Source of the DNA: Eutreptiella sp. 'Long Island Sound 2002'
Lineage: Eukaryota > Euglenozoa > Euglenophyceae > Eutreptiales > Eutreptiaceae
DNA: 64,000 bases
NCBI GenBank assembly: GCA_964036045.1
Contig: OZ038382.1
Location: 101,124,357-101,188,356 of the forward strand
Reading direction: 5' to 3'
The translations under genes were made by a program, and so were the position numbers. The notes beneath the pieces are model-generated. The model searched no databases. It saw only the letters and a program-made list of their open reading frames with translations, and was not told the DNA's origin. Within the stretch, counting starts at the first letter, position 1. Each line of letters begins with the position of its first letter. Positions 49,506 to 57,273 of the stretch are shown piece by piece.

Positions 49506-50450
49506 TCACTGCATGTTCTCCAATCCTCTTCGAACGTTTCGCAGCGTGTCGGCCTCTCTCTGTTCCTCCAACACACTGCGTTGGGGGATCAGCTCCGACA
49601 GTTTTTGCTTGAAACCAGCCTTAAGCGGCCCCTGCTGCGTTAGCACCAACAACACAGACACAAGGACTTGTTTGTAGTGGTTAGAACCCTTTGGAATTAG
49701 AAGAGACGGTGGAAGGTTAGGTACACCCCTGCGCGGCCAATGCGCCTGAATTGTACAAGTAGGCTCAGCACACCACCTAACCCAAGGCACATATACACGC
49801 TCTGCGTTCAAGTAAGCAGTTAATCGCTGAAGCACGGAATTGACAAAGGAATTGGGGATTTTGCAGACGTTCACCCTGTGACCTCCTTTGCGGATAGTGA
49901 TGAGATGATACAGATCGTCAACATCTTCAATGATTACTTCACCTCTGTTTTGGCCCTTCTTTGTCACAAGGCTGGAAAGCAGACTTTCACAAAATTCCTC
50001 GGCAAAAGCCTGTCCAGGCATGGCTGTGTGCCATGCAGTGTGGCACAATAGCGCAGTTGCAACAGTGCGTTCGTATTTTAAAAGTTTGTCCATCATGTTC
50101 AAACGGTCTAACAGACACATAACAATCTGCAATCCCTCAGAACCAAAAACACCCGTGTTGGCCGTCTTCCCAGCCCAATTGCACTGCCTAACGAGGTGTC
50201 CTAGGTATAGTAACACGGGAGAGTATTGTGTTAACAGAACCTGCATGGCCTTGCACACAGCATAACGGAGGCGACTTCGCCGATTTGCAAGACGTGCCAG
50301 CTCAAGGGAATGACATTTTCGGTTAAGGCGCCGTATGTGGGGGCCCATACCCAACAGCAGTGCACCAAAGATTATCTCCATTGTGAGCAGCTTGGGAAAA
50401 CAGGGGACTGTGTCACCGATGCGCAACAAACCTTTACGGAAAAAAGTCAC
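49506..50450 (-). CDS. Transposase candidate, C-terminal half
   Basis: About 310 residues follow the frame break at 50443: LLRIGDTVPCFPKLLTMEII, LARLANRRSRLRYAVCKAMQ, GSEGLQIVMCLLDRLNMMDK, TAMPGQAFAEEFCESLLSSL and VYVPWVRWCAEPTCTIQAHW. It is rich in helices and Leu. The AEEFCESL stretch offers candidate acidic residues for a third catalytic position. The open frame extends upstream to 50570, but there it overlaps the N-terminal half in another phase. No named family is assigned. Confidence 0.6.
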   Translation of the reverse strand: MTFFRKGLLRIGDTVPCFPKLLTMEIIFGALLLGMGPHIRRLNRKCHSLELARLANRRSRLRYAVCKAMQVLLTQYSPVLLYLGHLVRQCNWAGKTANTGVFGSEGLQIVMCLLDRLNMMDKLLKYERTVATALLCHTAWHTAMPGQAFAEEFCESLLSSLVTKKGQNRGEVIIEDVDDLYHLITIRKGGHRVNVCKIPNSFVNSVLQRLTAYLNAERVYVPWVRWCAEPTCTIQAHWPRRGVPNLPPSLLIPKGSNHYKQVLVSVLLVLTQQGPLKAGFKQKLSELIPQRSVLEEQREADTLRNVRRGLENMQ

Positions 50451-51492
50451 AATCGGCCAAAATGAGCGAAATGTTTGTGTAAAGAAAAAATTTGTACGCG
50501 TGCCAGAAACCATATAATATAGGGTGTGAACGCAAAAAAAGCCAGACGTTCCAACCCGTTGTTTTTTCACCGTACATCATCTTACAAATGCGGTAATGGA
50601 TGTTCTCATCACATAAAACAGGGACAACTGGTCGGGTGTGCTGCACCAAGTCCCTAGTGAATTGCAGTAGGTTAAGAAGCGATATGTTGCCGCTTACCTT
50701 TTCTTTGCTTAGACAAAGGGGTCGCCAATGTGGTCTCTTGGCAGGCACAGGGCGAATAATGTCAAGCGGTGCCCTAATGTTTCGCACAACAGGTCGCGTG
50801 CTTGCAAATCCTAGATCGTGCAGGATACGTGCAAACGTTCCCTCAGTGTTTCCCAGCATGCGTGCAACAACAGGAACACGCCGTTCAAGCTCTTCCAGGC
50901 TAGGATGACCATGCCAGTAGCGCGGTGCATCCTTCAGTAGCAACACAGCCAACGCTGTTGCGTTCAGGTTTTTGTCGTTCTTGTCAGGATTTGTGGTAAA
51001 CTGTTTGTTGTACCAGTTGTCCATCCACAACAAAACCCACTGTTGGTGTATTTTGTTCCATGTAGTCTGTAACCTGACTGCGGCCTTCTTCTTCAGCGCA
51101 GGTGCGCTGTATCGCGCCAGACCTGACCTTGCCAAAATGCGACGCTGTGCCCTACTTCCCTCTACCGCAACAACTGACTTTGGTTTTCCCTGGTATGGAA
51201 CTGCGCAGTGGCCCATCAGCAAATAAAGGCGCCAGGCCTCCTCTATCAAAACACCAACCCATCTCTTGCCTTCTGCCGCAATCGCCTTTTCAACGCTGCA
51301 ACGCGTCCGTTCATTTTTGCGCAGACGCAGAAAAAACACAAACAACAATCGCGCGCCCTCGTCCCCCTGTTTTAGTCCTTCCCACAGTTCCTCTGCCGTG
51401 TGGTACGGCGGTTCCTCTGAGCAGACATCGTGGAAAACTCCAGATGCTGCAGCCACTATCTTCTCAAGGTCCACCTCTTTTCGCAGGGGCAT
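50434..51492 (-). CDS. Transposase candidate, N-terminal half with DEN/WH motifs
   Basis: Length is 353 residues from an ATG at 51492. A helical N-terminus (VDLEKIVAAASGVFHDVC) is followed by VRLQTTWNKIHQQWVLLWMD and TALAVLLLKDAPRYW. Near residue 285 comes PVVPVLCDENIHYRICKMMY, then PILYGFWHAYKF. An Asp in a hydrophobic strand followed by a WHxYK box looks like part of an RNase-H-fold DDE nuclease, the only enzyme-like protein in the element. The frame runs into a stop at 50434 just after a run of six T (minus strand), and the other half continues in a different phase. The family is unknown to me. Confidence 0.6.
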   Translation of the reverse strand: MPLRKEVDLEKIVAAASGVFHDVCSEEPPYHTAEELWEGLKQGDEGARLLFVFFLRLRKNERTRCSVEKAIAAEGKRWVGVLIEEAWRLYLLMGHCAVPYQGKPKSVVAVEGSRAQRRILARSGLARYSAPALKKKAAVRLQTTWNKIHQQWVLLWMDNWYNKQFTTNPDKNDKNLNATALAVLLLKDAPRYWHGHPSLEELERRVPVVARMLGNTEGTFARILHDLGFASTRPVVRNIRAPLDIIRPVPAKRPHWRPLCLSKEKVSGNISLLNLLQFTRDLVQHTRPVVPVLCDENIHYRICKMMYGEKTTGWNVWLFLRSHPILYGFWHAYKFFLYTNISLILADCDFFP

Positions 51493-51877
51493 TGTTGCTG
51501 TGAAGAATAAATGCGTACCTGTATCTATGTAAAGATCGCTGTTTGAAAAACGTTCTTGATTTCAAACATCAACCCGTCACACAGTGTTCGCGCGACCAAT
51601 TATTCTGTGATTCGCTTGTCGCATGCACCATTTTCGGTTACCTGTAACTGTCTGGTGATCCCACATTTGACTAGTTAATCCTGATTGCGGTAGCCAGTTG
51701 CGGCACGCTACCATCGCTGTTCGGCAGTGAAGCCAGCGGTGACCACAGTATGAAAACCGGAGATGCTAGCGGGACCTGTATGGGCGCCCATGCAGCAGCG
51801 CCGCATCAAGGGAACGCACATGCTGTGTAGTTGGTGGATCTGTCCATTTTTGGTTTCTATGAGCGCTTGTGATCTCC

Positions 51878-51899
51878 ATTGCGCGAGGCCTCGCGCAAT
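51878..51899. repeat. Palindrome copy 8
   Basis: A perfect 22-bp palindrome: the 18-bp core extended by AT on each side. Confidence 0.93.
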
Positions 51900-51937
51900 G
51901 ATCACCGAAACTTTAATGTTTCTCATGCGCCGTTCCA

Positions 51938-51954
51938 TGCGCGAGGCCTCGCGC
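51938..51954. repeat. Palindrome copy 9
   Basis: TGCGCGAGGCCTCGCGC, the core lacking only the last base. Confidence 0.92.
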
Positions 51955-52163
51955 TTGAAACTGCAGTTTGTTCGGGAACATTTATACTTTTCAAGATTCT
52001 TGGGTACACCATTGTTGCAGTTTATTTGTTAATAGATCTTTCTCTATCACGCAATCCTGATAATGGTATCAAGTTACGTGTATAAATACGACAAGGTTCC
52101 ATTCTTCGACAACCTGCCTAATGCGTCGTGCTGTAGTACATTAATCTGACACAAATGAACGTC

Positions 52164-52185
52164 TTTGCACGAGACCTCGCGCAAA
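52164..52185. repeat. Palindrome copy 10, degenerate
   Basis: The 22-bp inverted repeat with core TGCACGAGACCTCGCGCA and two mismatched pairs. Confidence 0.85.
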
Positions 52186-52351
52186 GAATGGTCACCAAAC
52201 AATACTTTTCCCTGTCTCGCACATGGGACACATCATTCTTATAGAAATATTTATTCTGCCATACTTGTTTGCGACGGTTTTAAAATATCCATCAAAACAA
52301 CTATTTTTTGATGCCTTTGGAAACCTGTCATTTTCCTACCTTTTCCTTCGT

Positions 52352-52380
52352 TTTTGACCATGCAACTTGAGCCGCCTAAG
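52352..52380 (-). repeat. Right terminal inverted repeat of the 9-kb transposon
   Basis: Its reverse complement begins CTTAGGCGGCTCAAGTTGCA. The mismatches with the left end are at positions 14 and 25. Confidence 0.93.
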
Positions 52381-52385
52381 CAAGT
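52381..52385. repeat. Target-site duplication CAAGT, right copy
   Basis: It matches 43375-43379. RT coding resumes inside it. Confidence 0.88.
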
Positions 52386-53074
52386 GGAAGGTCATGCCCT
52401 TTGGCGTGGCAAATGCACCCGCTGTTTTTCAAGAGCTGGTGAACAAGATCCTGTCCATCCTACGTCGGAGACCTGTGATGCAAGAACTCATGTCTCGAGG
52501 CACCCAGATGGAAGCACACATCGGCAATGTATGCCTGGGAACAAATACTCAGGAGGACCACCTAATCCTCTTGGGTGAGTTCTTTGTGGTCTGCAAGGAG
52601 AACCACACCAGACTCAAGCTGGAGAAGTGTGGGTTCATGCAGGAGACTTTGCAGTACCTAGGGTTCGACATTGGCTATGGGTGGTAGACCCCTGTGGCCT
52701 CTAAGGCCGAACCCCTGATGGATGCTAAGCTATGACATGAGGACCCCAAAAGAGGACTCCATGACGTACGTAGTTTCATTGGGGCCTGCAACTTCTACGG
52801 CCGCCACATCAAGAATTGCCCCTACACCAGCGCCATCCTGACGGACCTCATGAAGAAGATTACTACCTGGCGCTGGAGCCCTCAAGAACCACAAGCATTT
52901 GACGAGCTCAAGGACAGAGTGGCTAAAGCTAAATGCCTGGGGGTGCCTCGGGCACAAGGAGAAATTCTGCTGGTAACGGACGCCAGCAATGTGGGCGGAG
53001 GTGGAACGTTGTTCCAGTGGCAAGCACCAGAGAAGGAGGAGTTCAAATCGGCCATTTCCCTAATGGGGGACTGA
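52382..53074 (+). pseudogene. Ty3-2 second half of RT and start of RNase H
   Basis: The frame reads KWKVMPFGVANAPAVFQELV, then AHIGNVCLGTN in place of the catalytic AHIDDVSLGTN of Ty3-1, so the catalytic Asp pair is lost. After stops near 52685 and 52729, DPKRGLHDVRSFIGACNFYG and LVTDASNVGGGGTLFQWQ (RNase H start) follow. The frame runs cleanly through the G run that breaks Ty3-1 at 2172-2180. Confidence 0.85.
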
Positions 53075-53522
53075 TGGACTGAACCGAGAGCATACCCTCA
53101 AGCACAGCTACCCTGACGACAAATGGGTCCTTGTTCCACTGGGCCATTGGAAGTGGAAGTGGAACCAGGCCCGGGGTAACTACTCCACCTATGAGCAGGA
53201 ACTACTCGCGGGTATGCTAGTGCTATCCTCTCAGTCCCGACTGTAGGGGAGTAACCCCGTGGTTTGGCTGTGTGACCAAGGACCGGTCCGCACCTTCCAG
53301 AAGGGAACTCCACCTGAGAAGGCTAAGCTCAGACGCTGGTGGACCTACCTGAGCCACCTACGGCTCTCAGTTCACCATATCCAGGGCGTCAAGATCCAGT
53401 GTGCGGACTACATCAGCCGCAACAGCTTTGACGACATGATTGGTGCCAGGTCGGAAGAGCTAGCCACGGAGGCGTTCAGCCGTATGGATGTACACCTGGA
53501 CCTCAACATGACCATGATCTGA
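53075..53522 (+). pseudogene. Ty3-2 RNase H remainder
   Basis: It reads YSTYEQELLAGMLVLSSQS, a TAG near 53246, VVWLCDQGPVRTFQKG, then VHHIQGVKIQCADYISRNSF. It is equivalent to 1836-2081 and the first part of 1413-1829 in Ty3-1. Confidence 0.8.
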
Positions 53523-54201
53523 CCCCTAGATGGACTCAAAAAAGTCGAGTACCTGAAGGAGTTTGGGAACATCTACAAACGCCTGGAGAAGCTTCTGGAA
53601 CCCGTCCTGGTCAACCAGGAACAATAAAAGAGGGACAAGACCTACCTCTGGCATGAGCACCGAATGATCGTGTCTAGCGACCGTATCCCAGCACTCCTCA
53701 AGTGGACCAATCAGTCTAGTGGTCATGTTGGAGCAGACTGTACCCTGAAGCTGTTCAAGCAGTGGTTCCACTCTACATGCAGTGACGATCAGCTGCGGAA
53801 AACCCCGCAGCCCATCGTGGACAAGTGCCCGTGTTGGTCCTGCAAACCTGGGGATATCAGCGAAAGAGGTCTCTCTTCGACCCTTCCTATCCTACACTGT
53901 GCCAACAGTGTACTCTATGTGGACTACACGGAGATGCCTAAGTTCGGGGGCTATGACTTCGCCCTAGTGGTAACCTGTGGGCTGACCAGATTTACCAGGG
54001 TGTTTGCGTGCACTAAACACATCACCGGCGAGGAGACCATCAAGATACTCCAAAAAGAGTGGTTCTGCGTTCATTAGGAACCGAAGCAAATCAACTCAGA
54101 CGAGGACGTCCGATTACGTTCCGACACTGGCTGGTACAAGAGAGTCCTGAGGTCCCTCGATGTGCAGGTGTCAACGGGGATTCCCTACAGTCATACGAGT
54201 A
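53523..54201 (+). pseudogene. Ty3-2 integrase, truncated
   Basis: It contains WTNQSSGHVGADCTLKLF (His-His), CPCWSC (Cys-Cys), LYVDYTEMPKFGGYDF (first Asp), then after a TAG at 54075 INSDEDVRLRSDTGWYKRVL (second Asp) and VSTGIPYSHTS. Homology with Ty3-1 stops at codon 54199-54201, before the third acidic residue. Confidence 0.82.
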
Positions 54202-56580
54202 TGAAAGTGCTGCCCTGGGTCGTTGATGGTGCCGGAGGGCTCGGGGCCGGCAAGACCAGTGGGGCAGGCACGCGAGGAGTCGACCTGAACGCTGCTATTG
54301 GGGGTAGAACCGGAGACTCGGACACCAACGGAGGCGAGAGCAGCAACAACGGAAGCAAGATCCATGTTGAGTGTTATCCGGCAGAAAATCCCAGTCTATG
54401 AAGAAAATTGATGCGGATTTTACTATGCACATCTGAGTGTCCATATCTGTCTGAAAAGATTTAAATAAATCCGATTGTGGAAAATATTTGGCCGATCTGG
54501 CCCGCGAGCGCGCGTCAGCGGCAAATGGCGATTCCAGGCAAATGCTCGGAACGCGGCGGATTTACGGAGAATGGACCGCGGAATCAGATCCGGCATATCA
54601 GAAATATAAAGGTCTGATCCTGAGACTGAGCTGCGAGGCGGCGATTCCGCCGAAGCAAAGAAAATGACCATAATGTAGTCAATCTGGGTTAGATCAGTGA
54701 AAATCTGAGCAGATGGGGGTTAGCCGCACTTACACTCCCCCTCCAAAAACACACTGGGGTGTGTCGCTACGTCAACGAAGAACGTAGTGCGGGTAAGTCC
54801 CAGAAAAAAATAGAAATGTAGCCTCGATGGGGCGAAATCTGCTTGATCTGACCTGATTTGGGCTGAATTGGCACTGAATCAGGATGGATGAACCTGAAAT
54901 GAGACAGAATGAGGAGTGACGAACAGTCCTCCGTGCAGTAAAACATTAGGTTAAGGGCTAAGAAGCATGTAAACGTATCGAGAATCGATACCAAACCATG
55001 CACTGGTTGAGAATGAGGTAGATTATTGGTGGATTGAGTGGGGGAATCAAGAAATGGAGTGACATCTCAGCGCTCTGGCACAGTTTCGCTGTCGCGGGCA
55101 CGCTACGGTATCCTCGCCGAACTCTACATCGTGTTATTCCCGCTTTTCTCGTTCTGAAAAGTGCAGCATGTGCTTCAGATTTGGCGCATCTGGTGGATGA
55201 TCACAAGATTCAATCTTGCTGAATCAATTTGAACAGAGATGGAGGAGATTAAGCAATCACAGAGAGGGAAAACAAATACAAATGAAGTCTGCAGGCCCTA
55301 AGTGAACCACAGAAGGTAAGGATGTTTTTCTGTTCACTTAGATCTAAACAGATCTTCGAGGAATGAGGGGAGATGACAGGGAAATCAACCTAAATTGTCC
55401 TAAAATCAGCAAATTCCCTAAGATGAAGGTGAAATGAAGCGGAATGTCTAGAACTGAAACTACTAACACTTTCGTTTAGACTAAAGTCAATATATATTGT
55501 CGTTTATTCAGCTCAATTGTGCTTTCCGGCACGTTAGTTCGCGAGCATCCAACAGATTCATTGAAAATGTGGATCATGTGATGATGCATCATGATGGGAC
55601 ATGCTGGCCCTGGATCCTTGGCATGTAACGCGCCGAAGGTTCGCTGAAGGCGCTTTACTGACAGTATATAACTGAGAGACACCGAGTAGTCCTTTATTTA
55701 CAGTGGCGGCGGTGTCAATCGACTTGGACAAGGCCAATCTTTTGATTGGGTCCCACAAGACACTTGGATTCACCATTTTTGACAGTTTCAGGTCGGATTG
55801 AGCTCACATTGGCGTGTGCCAAAAATACAACGAAGCTTACGGACTTCAGAGGTTGCTGTTAGAAGTCCCTAGAGCTCCTATCTGAAGGTTGTCTGAACAA
55901 TTGACGTCTGGGTTTCGTGCAACAGTGGCAGAATGATGGACAAACCTGAGAAATTCAAGGCAAATTTGAGGATCCTGGATCTGAATCTGGACTTTGGCGT
56001 CCGCATCACAGCAAATGAAGGTAAGATCTGAGTTCCTGGCGTCGCATCTGGTGCAGCCAGTACTACAGGGGGTGCCTCTAGGGGTGAATGTCGCTGGCCA
56101 GCGTTTTTGCTATGTACATTTGCTTCCATCTGCACGAGTAGCCAAATTCCAAAGATGCACAGACCAACAGAGACAAGATTACCCCGAATCTGCCTGAATT
56201 AAGCCTGAGTTTGGTTTTTTCTAGACACGGCAGCACACTCCGTGGCTTTCGGTAGCGTATCTACGCCTTGTCTGCCGAACGGAGACCAAAAAAAAAGTTG
56301 ATTGACGTCAAATTATCAAACATTCGCAGTTCTCCACATCATGACATAATCAGGAAAAATGAACAGTGGATTGAGCAGAATGTGGTTCTTTCAAGTCGTC
56401 AGAACACTCACATTGAAATAAGTGGTCAACGGGCCGAGGCTGGAGCTTTTGTAGGAGTTGGACATGCAAGGGTTTCGAACCTACACCCTTGAGCCCTAGC
56501 GACGAGTGCCATGACGCCCTGGACTAGACGACTGTTACCCAGATTATGGCGTCGGCGACTCAAGTCACGACGGATCTCCC
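54202..56580 (-). other. Non-coding 3' region of Ty3-3, probable 3' LTR
   Basis: No supported gene is seen in 2.4 kb. The left edge reads ATGAAAGTGC, so the LTR could start at the TG of 54203. The right boundary is not identified. Because the partner LTR lies beyond 64000, LTR limits cannot be proved. A small plus frame at 54162-54401 spans the Ty3-2/Ty3-3 joint and is not a gene. Confidence 0.5.
56440..56545 (-). other. tRNA-like remnant (B-box-like sequence)
   Basis: The minus strand reads GGTAACAGTCGTCTAGTCC, and about 50 bases later GTAGGTTCGAAACCCTTGC, close to an A box and a T-arm/B box. I could not form an acceptor or anticodon stem. It is therefore at best a decayed tRNA-derived sequence at the 3' side of Ty3-3. 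Confidence 0.25.
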
Positions 56581-57273
56581 TCAATTCGGCCAAGCACGAA
56601 TACATGTGACCACCAACCTGTCTGGTCGGGCCCTCGTACGGCTTGGGCGCTGCAAATCAGCGGCCGAACTTGAAGCTTGGTCCTCATTTGGCTCCTGGGC
56701 TGGCCTGACCGCAGGAGGGGGGATTGACGGATCAGCGCTGGAATGTGGCTGCTGAGGGCCGTAAAAGGCTGGATCTCGATTCACCACAGGTCTTTTTCCG
56801 TCGCTCTCCACTTGTCTGTCTGGTTTCGACAAACAGTCTGTCAGGAGTACGCCAATTTCGGGGTGCTTCTTGAGGAAGTCGATGAACCCCTTGGTGTACC
56901 CATGGACAAAAGAATGGGCTGGTTCCCAGTTGTTGTGACTGGAATCAAAGCCCCTCCACTCACATAGAAATTCCCATTCGCCCTTGGCGTCACGTCTTGC
57001 TTCTAAAATCCTCTTGAGTTCGTACTTCCCCCCTTCGATGACCCGATCTGACAAAATTTTCGAAGTCCAAAAAAGGGGTTTAACCCGATCCTTGGGGGAG
57101 GGGATCTCTCTCTTGAGGCGATCGCCCGAAACGTCAATTTCCCTGCTGACATCCACACGAATCCTCCACCTGTTCTCACCTAGACGCGCTGTAACAGCGA
57201 ATGGCCCCTCCCACAAGGGAAGAAGCTTGTCATCTCCGTCCAGGGTGGTTTCGGATTTTGGAAGCCAAACTCA
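56581..57273 (-). CDS. Integrase C-terminal and chromodomain tail of Ty3-3, after an in-frame UGA
   Basis: This region is in the same frame as pol and begins after the TGA at 57271-57273: LPLWEGPFAVTARLGENRWR (integrase GPF-type module), then YELKRILEARRDAKGEWEFL, WRGFDSSHNNWEPAHSF and FIDFLKKHPE. The latter match a chromodomain with its Trp/Trp-Glu-Pro core. The first ATG is at 57216, but the frame is open from the UGA. It either needs readthrough or is lost from this copy. Chromodomains steer integration to marked chromatin. Confidence 0.82.

Larger units (their letters stand above)
51493..52351. other. Subterminal non-coding region, right
   Basis: This upstream region of the transposase candidate carries palindrome copies 8, 9 and 10. 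An open minus frame at 51708-51938 reads through a palindrome and is not convincing. No other gene is seen. Confidence 0.55.
43380..52380. mobile_element. 9,001-bp TIR DNA transposon of unassigned superfamily
   Basis: The ends are 29-bp inverted repeats with two mismatches, starting CTTAGGCGGCTCA. It is flanked by a 5-bp duplication CAAGT and sits between two codons' worth of conserved Ty3-2 RT, so both edges are exact. It carries a plus-strand repeat-protein gene, a minus-strand intron-containing gene, a minus-strand transposase candidate and ten copies of a GC palindrome. A 5-bp duplication does not match the usual sizes for hAT or MULE (8-10), CACTA (2-3), PIF/Harbinger (3) or piggyBac (4). 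Transib elements use 5 bp but have different ends (CAC). Superfamily is left open. Confidence 0.92.
15216..54201 (+). mobile_element. Ty3/gypsy-type retrotransposon Ty3-2, decayed and split by two insertions
   Basis: The pieces 15595-18891, 41789-43379 and 52381-54201 join to the same gag-protease-MT-like-RT-RNase H-integrase order as Ty3-1. The breakpoints fall mid-codon in conserved stretches that Ty3-1 retains. The first gap holds a LINE flanked by CTGGGGA, and the second a TIR transposon flanked by CAAGT. At least seven in-frame stops and several frame changes show it is dead. Similarity to Ty3-1 stops at 54201 inside the integrase. Confidence 0.88.

Noticed and set aside
51708-51938. Possible extra 5' exon of the transposase candidate
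   Set aside because: The frame starts and ends near palindrome copies, has no conserved motif, and no splice pair linking it to 51492 is evident.
54162-54401. Small plus-strand Gly-rich frame
   Set aside because: It crosses the Ty3-2/Ty3-3 junction, so its first part is broken integrase and the rest is non-coding Ty3-3 sequence.
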